A DNA stretch of 19,823 nucleotides from Gammaproteobacteria bacterium (GCA_002714015.1 PAWF01000029.1:10865-30687), one strand, 5' to 3'. Counted from the stretch's first letter, positions 1-8,184 are shown. Notes: a model not told the origin generated them from the sequence alone. Translations and numbers: made by a program.

Positions 1-891
1 GTAGCGTTTGGTATCGATGTCGATGCAGTTGCTGGTCAAATAGGAAGTTATGCAGGCGGTGACTCACCGTCTGATATATCACGTGGTGTATTTGCTGCTG
101 AGGTTGGGTCGCCGCGTCTTCTGGATCTTTTTGATCGCTTTGATCTTAAAACCAGTTGGTTTATTCCTGGGCATTCTATAGAAACTTTCCCATCTGAGAT
201 GAAGGCTGTTGCCAAAGCCGGTCATGAAATAGGTCTTCACGGTTATACACATGAAAACCCTATAGCAATGACACCCGAACAAGAAGCGGCAATTTTAGAC
301 AAGACTTTGCGCTTGGTTAAAAAGTTATCTGGTAAGTCGCCAACTGGCTATGTGGCTCCATGGTGGGAAATGAGTGCCAATACACCCCACCTACTCATGG
401 AACGTGGTATAAAATATGATCATTCACAAATGCATCATGACTTTTTGCCGTATTGGATGAGAATTAATGAAGAGTGGTCATTGATTGATTATTCAAAACA
501 CCCAAGGACATGGATGAAACCCATGAAAATGGGAGATCGCTTCCCAATAGTTCAAATCCCAGGAAGTTGGTATTTAGATGATTTACCACCAATGATGTTT
601 ATGAAAAAAGTTCCAAATTCAGGAGGCTGGACCAATCCAAGAGACATAGAGGATTGGTGGAGAGACCAGTTTGATTGGGTTTATAGGGAGATGGATTATG
701 CGGTTTTTACCTTCACTATCCATCCGGATATTTCAGGTCGTCCACAAACTTTACTAATGCTTGAGAGAATAATTGGTCATATTAACAGCCATGCCAATAT
801 AAAATGGGCAACGTTTGATGAGATAGCAAATGATTTTATCAAAAGGAATCCATTTAAAGGTAGAAAACCAAAGTTAAAAAGTCTCAAGTAG
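1..891 (+). CDS. Polysaccharide deacetylase-superfamily hydrolase (5' partial)
   Basis: The reading frame is open from base 1, so the true start lies outside the window; 296 residues are visible before the TAG stop. Numbered from base 1, an IDVD stretch (D6, D8) and HGYTH (H80, H84) match the Asp and HxxxH metal ligands of the NodB-type deacetylase fold. Later segments [19 protein letters not shown] and [11 protein letters not shown] resemble the branch that includes PuuE allantoinase and Helicobacter PgdA, some members of which hydrolyse cyclic imides or ureides rather than polysaccharide. I see no signal peptide, but the N-terminus is missing. The CobW-type GTPase two genes downstream suggests a metal-dependent enzyme loaded by a chaperone (inference). 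The exact substrate is unknown; amidohydrolase or deacetylase chemistry on a C-N bond is the safest call. Confidence 0.85.
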   Translation, partial: VAFGIDVDAVAGQIGSYAGGDSPSDISRGVFAAEVGSPRLLDLFDRFDLKTSWFIPGHSIETFPSEMKAVAKAGHEIGLHGYTHENPIAMTPEQEAAILDKTLRLVKKLSGKSPTGYVAPWWEMSANTPHLLMERGIKYDHSQMHHDFLPYWMRINEEWSLIDYSKHPRTWMKPMKMGDRFPIVQIPGSWYLDDLPPMMFMKKVPNSGGWTNPRDIEDWWRDQFDWVYREMDYAVFTFTIHPDISGRPQTLLMLERIIGHINSHANIKWATFDEIANDFIKRNPFKGRKPKLKSLK

Positions 892-933
892 AAATTTATG
901 AAATTTTGGGTCTTGGAAAAGTAAATATCTACA

Positions 934-1266
934 ATGTGTGCTTTATGCGGTATTTTGGTTGATGGTCCTCATTGGACTGAGACAGGAACTGACTCGGGTC
1001 ATGAAGCTTATGAAGCTGATGCGCGTAGGATCTATCTTGAGCGAGTATATAGACTTCAAATTCTAAATAATATTTTAAAGCCTTTTGGCGCATCTGCTGA
1101 GGATTGGAGTGGTGGGCAATATATTGTGCGTAATGTGGCTGGCGGAGCATCAGATGTTGTCCCAAATTTACCTGCTTTATGGAAATCTCTCGAGTTTATT
1201 CTCAATCAAGAGGTTGACCCATTATCAACAGAGTTCTTAAACAAGATAGAAAAAGTTTCTAATTAA
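934..1266 (+). CDS. Small CxxC protein next to CobW GTPase, function unknown
   Basis: A 110-residue protein beginning MCALCG, a possible metal-binding CxxC at residues 2-5, with a conserved-looking GGQYIVRN segment and a PALWKSLE segment near residues 65-90. It has no signal peptide, membrane helix or recognised domain. It lies 42 bp after the deacetylase-like gene and 23 bp before the CobW-type GTPase, all on one strand, so co-transcription is likely. From memory, small proteins of this style recur next to CobW GTPases in alphaproteobacteria, but I cannot verify that here. A role in metal handling with the GTPase is inferred from the N-terminal cysteines and position only. The ribosome binding site is weak: GGAAAAG lies about a dozen bases before the ATG. 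Confidence 0.75.
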   Translation: MCALCGILVDGPHWTETGTDSGHEAYEADARRIYLERVYRLQILNNILKPFGASAEDWSGGQYIVRNVAGGASDVVPNLPALWKSLEFILNQEVDPLSTEFLNKIEKVSN

Positions 1267-1289
1267 TATTATAGCGCGAGGTAATTCTG

Positions 1290-2327
1290 GTGGTAGCGTA
1301 TAGCCGTTTGCTTCCAATATTTGTAGTCACAGGGTATCTAGGTAGCGGTAAAACTACATTAATAAATAATATGCTTAAGCATCCTTCTCTTCGTGATGCA
1401 GCTGTGCTGGTTAATGAATTCGGTGCCGTTGGTATTGATCATATGCTAGTTCAAGAAATGGATGAAAATACAGTTTTGTTACAATCAGGCTGCATTTGTT
1501 GTACTATTAGGTCTGACCTTAAGGAAAGTATCATTGAGCTTAATTCTAAAAGAGAATCTGGTTTAGTCCCACCTTATAAAAGACTAATACTTGAAACAAC
1601 CGGGCTTGCAGACCCTTCTCCAATTCTATTTACACTAAACTCAGATACAGTAATTAAACACCACTACCGACTTGGAGCTGTTATTACTACCGTCGATTCT
1701 ATTAATGCATCAAGCCAAATGAAACGCTATCAAGAACCGCTGAAACAAGTTTTAGTTGCAGATCGAATAGTTATTACAAAGGGAGACTTAGCCAAGAAAA
1801 AGAAATTACTTACGTTGCGAGAAAAGATAGAAGATCTTAATCCTTCAGCGGATGTTGTTGAAGTACTACATGGGAATGTAGATGTTCGTAGGTTATTAAG
1901 GGCTGACGTTTATGAAAAGAGAAACAGGGGCTCAGAGACAAGAAGGTGGCTCAAATTAGCTGATAATGAATCCAATAACGAAGATTTACATCATCACGAT
2001 ATAAATAAGCATGGAAAAACAATTTCATCTTTTACAATAAGTTATAACCATCCTTTAGATTGGACTGCGTTTGGGATTTGGTTAACTATGTTACTAAACC
2101 GTCATGGTGAAAATGTATTGAGAGTAAAAGGAATTCTTAATGTAAAAGGTGTTTCGACTCCGGTTGTTATTAACGGTGTGCAACATGTTGTGCACCCTCC
2201 TATCCATTTGAAATCCTGGCCAACTGAAGATCAACGTTCACATATTGTTTTTATTGTTGATAATATGGATAAGAATTTGATTCAGAGGTCACTAACAGCC
2301 TTCAATCGACTTTCAGAATCAAGCTAA
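1290..2327 (+). CDS. CobW/COG0523-family metallochaperone GTPase
   Basis: A 345-residue G3E GTPase of the COG0523 family, which delivers metal ions such as Zn or Co to target enzymes. The Walker A motif GYLGSGKT is at residues 15-22, the family metal site GCICC (C68, C70, C71) follows, and TKGD serves as the nucleotide-specificity motif. A short His-rich stretch (DLHHHD, about 232-237) separates it from the C-terminal CobW_C domain, which runs from ISSFTISYNHPLDW to the end. The start is GTG, supported by a GAGG Shine-Dalgarno eight bases upstream. It is the third gene of a deacetylase / CxxC protein / GTPase cluster, so the upstream hydrolase is its likely client (inference). There is no cobalamin synthesis gene in the window, so a true CobW role in B12 synthesis is unlikely. 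Confidence 0.92.
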   Translation: MVAYSRLLPIFVVTGYLGSGKTTLINNMLKHPSLRDAAVLVNEFGAVGIDHMLVQEMDENTVLLQSGCICCTIRSDLKESIIELNSKRESGLVPPYKRLILETTGLADPSPILFTLNSDTVIKHHYRLGAVITTVDSINASSQMKRYQEPLKQVLVADRIVITKGDLAKKKKLLTLREKIEDLNPSADVVEVLHGNVDVRRLLRADVYEKRNRGSETRRWLKLADNESNNEDLHHHDINKHGKTISSFTISYNHPLDWTAFGIWLTMLLNRHGENVLRVKGILNVKGVSTPVVINGVQHVVHPPIHLKSWPTEDQRSHIVFIVDNMDKNLIQRSLTAFNRLSESS

Positions 2328-2402
2328 TTTGTTTTATATTCTTAATTTAGAAAAAACATCTCAGATTAAATACCATTATATTTTGTTTTTAAGGGGGGGC
2401 TA

Positions 2403-3338
2403 ATGGGATCAAAAATAGCAGTTCTTGGAGCTGGTATGATTGGAACCTCCTGGGCAGCAATTTTTGCACAAGCAGGACATGATATTGTTTTATATGACTG
2501 CAATACAAAACAAATAGACCAAGGTATCAATTCAGTTGTTAAGAATTTAAATGACCTTCATAAATATGGGTTAGTTAAAAAAAATTCAAAGCCCAGCAAG
2601 AATATACAAGGTACTTCTAGCTTATCAGACGCATTGACAGGGGCAGTTTATGCACAAGAAAGTGTGTTTGAAGATTTAGAAACAAAGATTTCTTTTTATA
2701 AGGAAATAGATTCTGTAATAGATAGTAATACTATAGTTGGTTCTTCATCTTCATCATTGATAGCTTCAGCTTTTACAGAAAAACTCAGTTGTTCTCATCG
2801 CTGTTTAGTAGTGCACCCTGTTAATCCTCCACATTTAATTCCCCTTGTTGAGATTGTTCCAAAACCTTCTACTAATAAAAGTGTTACTTCATCAGTGAAG
2901 GGGCTAATGCTTAATATTGGCATGGATCCGATTGTTTTATCTCGTGAGATCGATGGGTTTATTTTAAATAGGTTACAGGGGGCACTATTAAATGAGGCTT
3001 TTTATCTTTTGGAAAATGGCATTGCATCGGCTGAAGATATTGATAAAACATTAAGTAAGGGCTTAGGTAGACGATGGGCTTTTATGGGACCATTTGAGAC
3101 GTTAGATCTAAATGCACCAGAGGGAATAATAGATTATTGCAATAGGTATTCAAGTTTGTATTTAGAATTAGCAAAACAATTTGAAAAACCAAAACTTTGG
3201 GATTCAACTGTAGTAGAGAAATTAAGTGTTACAATGAAAAATAAATATCCAAATAGAGATTTTGATCAACGTCAGAAATTAAGAGATCGCAGATTAGCTG
3301 CGCTTGCAGCACATCTAGCAGATGATAATAAAATCTAA
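2403..3338 (+). CDS. 3-hydroxyacyl-CoA dehydrogenase family (lambda-crystallin-like)
   Basis: A 311-residue NAD-dependent dehydrogenase. The N-terminal Rossmann motif GAGMIG is at residues 9-14, followed by a serine run (S114-S118) and HPVNPPHLIPLVE, which supplies the catalytic His138 and Glu150 of the 3-hydroxyacyl-CoA dehydrogenase family. The HPxNPPH form, a single C-terminal domain and ~310-residue length point to the lambda-crystallin / L-carnitine dehydrogenase / L-gulonate 3-dehydrogenase branch rather than fatty-acid beta-oxidation. The natural substrate is probably a 3-hydroxy acid or its CoA ester, not resolvable further. A run of seven Gs at 2393-2399 just before the ATG can serve as ribosome binding site. 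It follows the CobW gene after a 75-bp AT-rich spacer and converges with the OYE gene downstream. Confidence 0.88.
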   Translation: MGSKIAVLGAGMIGTSWAAIFAQAGHDIVLYDCNTKQIDQGINSVVKNLNDLHKYGLVKKNSKPSKNIQGTSSLSDALTGAVYAQESVFEDLETKISFYKEIDSVIDSNTIVGSSSSSLIASAFTEKLSCSHRCLVVHPVNPPHLIPLVEIVPKPSTNKSVTSSVKGLMLNIGMDPIVLSREIDGFILNRLQGALLNEAFYLLENGIASAEDIDKTLSKGLGRRWAFMGPFETLDLNAPEGIIDYCNRYSSLYLELAKQFEKPKLWDSTVVEKLSVTMKNKYPNRDFDQRQKLRDRRLAALAAHLADDNKI

Positions 3339-3390
3339 AAATAATTTTCTATAGGTATGCATTATATACTTGTATATTAGAGGCTTTACT

Positions 3391-4542
3391 TTAATTATTT
3401 ATTTCTCCTGGTCTTCTAGCAAAAACTCCTTGTTCCCTTAACCCAAGCCAATGACCATACTGGTGTGGCCATAGATTAAAATTATCATCAGCTTTTAGTT
3501 CTTGGGCAGCATGCAACGGCCAAAAAGGATTATATAAAGCTTCTCTAGCAAGGGCAATTAAGTCAGCCTGTCCCGCACGTAAAATAGTTTCTGCTTGTGC
3601 GGCATTTGTAATTAATCCTACTGACTGGGTTAAAATTTCTGCTTTAGAACGAATTGCAGCAGAAAAGCTTACCTGGTAGCCCGGAGTTGGAGTAGGTAGA
3701 GTGTTTATACCTGCAGCTGCTATGGCTCCTGAAGAGCAGTCAATAACATCAACTCCTAATGCTTTAAGCTCTTTTGATAGAGTGATGGAGTTTTCAAGAG
3801 TCCAGCCGTCTTCTTTACCGTCTACTGTTGAGAGTCTAATAAATAGAGGCTTTTCCACTGGCCATTTAGCTCTTACTGCCTCTACAAGTTCAAGTGTAAA
3901 GCGCATTCTATTCTTTACAGACCCACCGTATTCATCTGTTCGTTTGTTTGAAATAGGAGACAAAAAACTATGACTCAAATAACCATGTGCACTGTGTATT
4001 TCTATTGCATCAAAGTTTGCAACTATTGCAAGGTTTGTGGATTTTACCCACGTATCTACTAAGTCATTAATTTCTGACTTTGACAGTTGATTTGGAACAA
4101 GCCAACCCTCCTCAAATGGTAAATCACTTGGTCCGACTATGTCCCATGCTAGTTCACCTTTAGAAAATTCTATTTCAGTTAAAGCAGCATCTCCTTCCCA
4201 AGGTCTTTGGCAGGATGCTTTTCGACCTGCATGTGCTAATTGTAAACAAGTTGCGGCTCCTGTTGATTTTACATTTGCAACAATAGGAATCATTGCATTT
4301 AATTGTTCCTCGTTCCAAAGCCCAGTGCACCCATGCGTTATCCGACCTCTCGCCTCAACAGCTGTTGCTTCAAAAATTACAAGACCGAACCCACCTCGCC
4401 CAAATGTATTGAGATGATTTAGATGCCATTCGTTCATTACACCATTTACGGCAGTATATTGGCACATTGGAGAAACTACGCTGCGATTACGTAATTTTAG
4501 GTCTCTAATCTCTATGGGCTCAAATAGCATCGGCATAAACAT
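3391..4542 (-). CDS. NADH:flavin oxidoreductase, Old Yellow Enzyme family (YqjM-like)
   Basis: A 383-residue FMN-dependent ene-reductase of the thermophilic-like (YqjM) class, which reduces activated C=C bonds with NAD(P)H. SPMCQYTA near the N-terminus places Cys27 and Tyr29 where YqjM has its redox-tuning Cys26 and Tyr28. The substrate-binding His pair is seen as IHSAH (H183, H186), followed by LSPISNKRTDEYGGS, and ALAREALYNPFWP closes the barrel near the C-terminus. An AGAGAGG Shine-Dalgarno lies four bases upstream of the ATG. It is transcribed divergently from an XRE-cupin regulator across 175 bp, so control by that regulator is plausible. It is cytoplasmic; the substrate is unknown and could be an enone or xenobiotic. 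Dienoyl-CoA reductase is less likely because the protein lacks the extra FAD and Fe-S domains. Confidence 0.93.
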   Translation of the reverse strand: MFMPMLFEPIEIRDLKLRNRSVVSPMCQYTAVNGVMNEWHLNHLNTFGRGGFGLVIFEATAVEARGRITHGCTGLWNEEQLNAMIPIVANVKSTGAATCLQLAHAGRKASCQRPWEGDAALTEIEFSKGELAWDIVGPSDLPFEEGWLVPNQLSKSEINDLVDTWVKSTNLAIVANFDAIEIHSAHGYLSHSFLSPISNKRTDEYGGSVKNRMRFTLELVEAVRAKWPVEKPLFIRLSTVDGKEDGWTLENSITLSKELKALGVDVIDCSSGAIAAAGINTLPTPTPGYQVSFSAAIRSKAEILTQSVGLITNAAQAETILRAGQADLIALAREALYNPFWPLHAAQELKADDNFNLWPHQYGHWLGLREQGVFARRPGEINN

Positions 4543-4661
4543 TATTCCTCTCTTAGTATTTAATGATTTTTAATTATATATATTTTTTATCTCAATTTTG
4601 ATAAATGATAAAAGTTTAGATTACAAAAAATTTATAAAAATCTTGATATTATTTTCCTCAG

Positions 4662-4676
4662 ATGAAATTTTTTCAT
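4662..4676. promoter_or_regulatory. Palindrome upstream of XRE-cupin gene, possible operator
   Basis: ATGAAATTTTTTCAT is a perfect inverted repeat with 6-bp arms and a 3-base centre. It lies about 40 bp before the XRE-cupin start, in the 175-bp divergent spacer with the OYE gene. A looser repeat, TTTTATC (4585-4591) with GATAAAA (4607-4613), lies nearer the OYE start. Autoregulation is common for this regulator type, so this is a candidate operator. The spacer is so AT-rich that chance repeats are expected. Confidence 0.3.
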
Positions 4677-4717
4677 AATTAGGGCATAATGACTTTTATG
4701 GCTTAAGGAAATAATAA

Positions 4718-5398
4718 ATGAAAAAAATGAATAAAGTATCAGGCTCTCGATATTCCGAGCAGTTACGTGAGGTCAGTAGAAGTGCTAGTAAGGCACCTGG
4801 AGTGCGTTCACGTGAATCAGAGTTGGAGCAGGCTATTGGACGCGAGGTAAAAACGCTTAGAAGAAAGCATGGAATGACAGTTACTGAATTAGCTGCTACA
4901 GCGGATTTATCACCGGGTATGCTCTCTAAAATTGAGAATGGTTTAACTTCGCCATCACTTTCTACTTTGCAAGCTCTTGGCTCTGCCTTGAATGTCTCAG
5001 TCATGGCACTTATGCGTCGCCATGAGGAACGCCATGAGGCGACTTTTGTACCTGCAGGTCAAGGGCTTCATATAAAACGAAGAGGAACTCGTTCTGGTCA
5101 TGATTATCAGTTATTAGGACATGCAGTTAGCAACCGCATGGGGGTTGAGCCATATCATATAACACTTAATAAAAAATCTGAGGTTTATTCTTCTTTCCAA
5201 CATGAAGGTACAGAATTTATTCATGTTTTACAGGGCCAAATGATTTACAGGCATGGTTTAGATACTTTTAATATGTTGCCAGGAGATTCATTATTTTTTG
5301 ATGCACAAGCTCCTCATGGACCTGAGGAATTAGTTGAAACACCAATAAAATTTTTGTGTATAATTGCCTATGAGGCCATGGATGATACCAGAGAGTGA
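4718..5398 (+). CDS. XRE-family transcriptional regulator with C-terminal cupin
   Basis: A 226-residue two-domain regulator. A charged ~38-residue N-terminal extension precedes an XRE helix-turn-helix (about residues 40-96, including TVTELAATADLSPGMLSKIENG) and a cupin_2 domain (about 143-213) with H162xxxE166 and a later H200 as possible metal or ligand residues. Proteins of this design sense a small molecule through the cupin and regulate adjacent catabolic genes. An AAGGA Shine-Dalgarno sits eight bases before the ATG. It is divergent from the OYE gene and convergent with the GMC oxidoreductase. The OYE gene and its own promoter are the most likely targets, but it is also the only transcription factor in the window and might control the wider oxidative cluster (inference). 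The effector is unknown. Confidence 0.92.
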   Translation: MKKMNKVSGSRYSEQLREVSRSASKAPGVRSRESELEQAIGREVKTLRRKHGMTVTELAATADLSPGMLSKIENGLTSPSLSTLQALGSALNVSVMALMRRHEERHEATFVPAGQGLHIKRRGTRSGHDYQLLGHAVSNRMGVEPYHITLNKKSEVYSSFQHEGTEFIHVLQGQMIYRHGLDTFNMLPGDSLFFDAQAPHGPEELVETPIKFLCIIAYEAMDDTRE

Positions 5399-5487
5399 AT
5401 TTAGCCATAAACTCTAATTGTGAGGTGCCTAGTTCAATTATATGGACCCATGCATATTTAAATTAAAGGTTTCTAATTTTAGTCTCC

Positions 5488-7083
5488 TTAATCAGATCGT
5501 GTACGGATTAGATCAGCGCCTTTTTCTGCAATCATAATTGTAGCTGCGTTAGTATTTCCTGAGACAAGTTTTGGCATAATAGAAGCATCAACAACTCTTA
5601 GATCTTTTATGCCATGAACTCTTAACTGGTCATCTACTACTGCTTTTTCATCATGCCCCATTTTACATGTACCCGCTGGATGATAAAGAGTGGCGCCAGT
5701 TTGGCGGGCATAATTAAGTAATTCATCATTTGTTTTTTCTAAGGATCCAGGCAGTTCTTCTTTATCTATCCACTTTCTGAGAGCTGGGGCTTTAACTAAA
5801 TCACGTGCAATATTCATTCCCTTTACAAGAACTTGTTTATCTATCTCAGAAGATAGGAAGTTTGGTTTGATTAATGGGTGAGCCATTGGGTCTATAGACT
5901 TAATATGAACACTGCCCCTACTGTGAGGCCGAAGTTGGCATGGACCAATAGTTAGTCCAGGCCATTTGTCTAGTTTTCTTTTTTTTGGATCTGCGAAGCT
6001 AGCTGGAGCAATATGATATTGAATATCTGGTGTGGCTAAAGCATTATCTGATTTAACAAAACCAGCTACTAGACCTGCAGTAACAGTCAATGCTCCTCGC
6101 CTGAATAAAGCAAATTTCAAAGCTTGTTTTACTAGACCGATACCTTGAAGCTCTTCGTTCAGCGTTTCTCTTTTACTGGCTCTCCAAACGAGTCTAGCTA
6201 TATAATGATCCTGATAATTTTCACCTACGCCAATAAGATCTTGCTTTACTTCTATACCATTTTTTTTAAGCAAGTTTGGTTCACCAATACCAGAGAGCTC
6301 AAGAAGCTGTGGGGATTGGATTGACCCTGCAGAAAGTATTACTTCTCGTTTTGTAAAAATAGATTCTTCAACATTATTAGATATATATTTTATACCTTTT
6401 GCGACCTTGCCTTCGATTATCACTTTTGTTACATGCGCATTTTTAATTATATGTAGGTTTTTCCGCTTTTTAGCAGGATTGAGATAGGCCCTCGCAGCAC
6501 TAAAACGTAAACCATTTTTTTGTGTAACTTGGAAGTAGTTGAAACCTGCCTGTGATTTACCGTTATAATCTGCCGCTTTTCCATACCCAGTTTCAACTGC
6601 AGCATTAATTAGGTCATCCATAAAAGGATATGTTTGTCGAGTATTTGCAACATTAAGTGGTCCACCAATACCCCTATATTCATCATACCCCATCTCAAAA
6701 TTTTCAGATTTTTTAAAATAAGGAAGTATATCATCGTAGGACCAGCCCCTATTACCCATTTGACCCCAACCATTGTAGTCATCTGGTTGTCCTCGGACAT
6801 ACACCATAGCATTAATTGAGGAAGAGCCACCAAGACCACGGCCTCTTGGTATAGGTATAGATCTGTTGAATGTGTTTGGTTCAGGCTCTGAGTCGAAAAG
6901 CCAATTTACACCTGGCATGGCCATAGTTTTTATATATCCTACTGGAATATGTATCCAAGGATGATTGTCAGATCCACCTGCTTCTATTAATGCCACCGTA
7001 TGCTTTGTGTTTTCACTTAAGCGATTTGCTAATACACATCCCGCAGATCCTGCACCTACCACAATATAGTCATATTTTATCAA
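5488..7083 (-). CDS. GMC-family FAD alcohol dehydrogenase (choline dehydrogenase-like)
   Basis: A 531-residue GMC flavoprotein oxidising an alcohol to an aldehyde. The FAD dinucleotide motif GAGSAG is at residues 10-15, GGSSSIN marks the first GMC signature, and SAGSIQSPQLLELSGIG (251-267) is the second. YHPAGTCKMG supplies active-site His468 and SGNTNAA supplies Asn512, spaced exactly as His466/Asn510 of choline oxidase. The start is TTG: no ATG lies in the right place, and a strong AGGAGG (7090-7095, minus strand) sits six bases upstream. There is no signal peptide, so the enzyme is probably cytoplasmic or membrane-associated. It is divergent from an SDR gene. It is unlikely to be genuine BetA, since no betaine aldehyde dehydrogenase or BetI is present; the alcohol substrate is unknown. 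Confidence 0.93.
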   Translation of the reverse strand: MIKYDYIVVGAGSAGCVLANRLSENTKHTVALIEAGGSDNHPWIHIPVGYIKTMAMPGVNWLFDSEPEPNTFNRSIPIPRGRGLGGSSSINAMVYVRGQPDDYNGWGQMGNRGWSYDDILPYFKKSENFEMGYDEYRGIGGPLNVANTRQTYPFMDDLINAAVETGYGKAADYNGKSQAGFNYFQVTQKNGLRFSAARAYLNPAKKRKNLHIIKNAHVTKVIIEGKVAKGIKYISNNVEESIFTKREVILSAGSIQSPQLLELSGIGEPNLLKKNGIEVKQDLIGVGENYQDHYIARLVWRASKRETLNEELQGIGLVKQALKFALFRRGALTVTAGLVAGFVKSDNALATPDIQYHIAPASFADPKKRKLDKWPGLTIGPCQLRPHSRGSVHIKSIDPMAHPLIKPNFLSSEIDKQVLVKGMNIARDLVKAPALRKWIDKEELPGSLEKTNDELLNYARQTGATLYHPAGTCKMGHDEKAVVDDQLRVHGIKDLRVVDASIMPKLVSGNTNAATIMIAEKGADLIRTRSD

Positions 7084-7176
7084 GATCTTCCTCCTGCAAA
7101 TTAAATGGTCAATATTTTGTTTCTAAGACCCCACCGAGTTTTATTTATTACTTTTCAGGCGTTAAGATAAGAGTGA

Positions 7177-7185
7177 TTATATATT
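7177..7185. promoter_or_regulatory. Overlapping divergent -10 boxes between GMC and SDR genes
   Basis: In the 127-bp divergent spacer, ATTATATATT contains a perfect TATAAT on the minus strand (7182-7177) facing the GMC gene, and TATATT (7180-7185) on the plus strand facing the SDR gene. Neither has a good -35 box at 16-18 bp. The call rests on the -10 matches and the divergent arrangement only. Confidence 0.3.
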
Positions 7186-7210
7186 GTGTCATGTGCTGTA
7201 GGAGAACGAA

Positions 7211-7969
7211 ATGGGAGATCTAAAAGGAAAAATTCTTTTGGTGACTGGTGCTAGTCGGGGTATTGGTGCTGAAATTGTTCGCCAATCTGTTAAAGAGGGT
7301 GCTGAAGTAGTTTTACATTATGGAAAAAACCATGATGCCGCAATGTCAATACAGGCCGAGCTGGGTCAAGATAAATGTCATATAATTTCCGCTGATTTTA
7401 TGGATAATACAGCTATTAACAGCTTGTGGGAAAAAGCATACAAATGGCGTGGTAAAATAGATATACTAGTTAATAACGCTGGAATATATGAGCCTTTGGA
7501 TGTGGATGTTTCTTTTGAAGACTGGGCTGATTCTTGGTCGAGAACTATACAGGTAAATCTCCTAGCTACGGCTCATCTTTCTCGAGCTGCAATTCTTGCA
7601 TATCGCAAATATGGGGCTGGAATGATAATTAATATTACTAGTCGCGCAGCATTTAGAGGAGATACCCCTTTTCATATGCATTATGCTGCTTCAAAAGGGG
7701 GACAAACGGCGCTTACAAGTACTATCTCACGGGGTTGGGGTTTAGAAGGGATTACATGTTATTCTGTGGCGCCAGGTTGGGTAGATACAGAAATGGCAAG
7801 AGAAGGTGCAGAAAAGGTTGGTTGGGACTATGTTTTAAAAGATTTACCTCTTGGAGAAATGGTTCCCCCAAGGGAGGTAGCAAATATTGTTGTTTTTTTG
7901 GCTTCGGGCAAGGCTAGGCATGCTACTGGCTCATCAATTAATGTAAATGGAGGGTCTTTCCCTCGATAA
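7211..7969 (+). CDS. Short-chain dehydrogenase/reductase (SDR)
   Basis: A 252-residue classical SDR that oxidises or reduces a hydroxyl/carbonyl pair with NAD(P). The cofactor motif TGASRGIG is at residues 12-19, the structural NNAG is near residue 88, and the catalytic residues are Ser144, Tyr158 and Lys162 (YAASK). The segment VAPGWVDTEMA and the C-terminal NVNGGSFPR are typical of the family. Arg16 after the glycine motif is compatible with NADP preference. AGGAGA at 7200-7205 is a good ribosome binding site. It is divergent from the GMC alcohol dehydrogenase and lies 204 bp upstream of hyuA on the same strand, so it may share a promoter region with one or be read into the other. The substrate is not identifiable. 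Confidence 0.93.
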   Translation: MGDLKGKILLVTGASRGIGAEIVRQSVKEGAEVVLHYGKNHDAAMSIQAELGQDKCHIISADFMDNTAINSLWEKAYKWRGKIDILVNNAGIYEPLDVDVSFEDWADSWSRTIQVNLLATAHLSRAAILAYRKYGAGMIINITSRAAFRGDTPFHMHYAASKGGQTALTSTISRGWGLEGITCYSVAPGWVDTEMAREGAEKVGWDYVLKDLPLGEMVPPREVANIVVFLASGKARHATGSSINVNGGSFPR

Positions 7970-8016
7970 AAAATACTTAAAAATAAACACCATTGTTGGA
8001 GGTAAATATCGTTTCG

Positions 8017-8046
8017 TTGACACTAAACTAACTAGGCGTGTAAATA
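8017..8046 (+). promoter_or_regulatory. Candidate promoter upstream of hyuA
   Basis: A perfect consensus -35 TTGACA lies at 8017-8022. An 18-bp gap leads to TAAATA (8041-8046), a weak -10 (3 of 6 matches) preceded by GTG. It would start transcription about 120 bp before hyuA. The -10 lies within the inverted repeat at 8035-8077, so a protein or structure there could gate it. Confidence 0.4.
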
Positions 8047-8077
8047 CTTTTTACTATTGTAAAATTTTATATACGCC
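8035..8077 (+). repeat. 43-nt nested hairpin in the hyuA leader
   Basis: GGCGTGTA (8035-8042) pairs with TATACGCC (8070-8077) over 8 bp with one G-U wobble. Inside it, TTTTAC (8049-8054) pairs perfectly with GTAAAA (8059-8064) around a TATT loop. The wobble pairs only in plus-strand RNA and is an A-C mismatch in the minus-strand transcript, which fits a structure in RNA read toward hyuA. No U-run follows, so it is not a standard intrinsic terminator. Alternatives are an mRNA-stabilising structure after the SDR gene or an operator. Confidence 0.4.
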
Positions 8078-8130
8078 AACTATTAAGGCAATGAGAAAAT
8101 ATAACAAAACCTTGTTTTTTAAGTTCAACT

Positions 8131-8184
8131 ATGAAAGGGGTGGCAAGCTTTAATATGCTGTCACTGAATAATAATGTCACTTAG
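8131..8184 (+). CDS. Possible leader ORF overlapping the hyuA start
   Basis: A 17-codon ORF, MKGVASFNMLSLNNNVT, ends in TAG at 8182-8184, just inside hyuA in another frame. Its internal ATG (8155) is preceded by GGGGTGG at 8137-8143, a plausible ribosome binding site, whereas hyuA itself has none close to its ATG. Translation stopping eight bases past the hyuA start could feed ribosomes to hyuA by reinitiation. This is inferred from arrangement only; so short an ORF could be chance. Confidence 0.2.
   Translation: MKGVASFNMLSLNNNVT

Noticed and set aside
2403..3338. L-carnitine dehydrogenase
   Set aside because: The family fits, but no carnitine catabolic neighbours (thioesterase, glycine betaine genes) are present, so only the family call is kept.
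3364..3377. ATATAC-TT-GTATAT as a terminator between the convergent genes
   Set aside because: The loop is only two bases, the stem is nearly all A-T and no T-run follows, so it would be too weak.
5488..7083. Choline dehydrogenase BetA
   Set aside because: Active-site spacing matches choline oxidase, but betaine aldehyde dehydrogenase, BetI and choline transport genes are absent and GMC enzymes vary widely in substrate.
7947..8153. 68-codon ORF overlapping the SDR end
   Set aside because: It overlaps the SDR gene out of frame, has a basic AT-driven composition and no recognisable domain; the DNA is better read as a leader.
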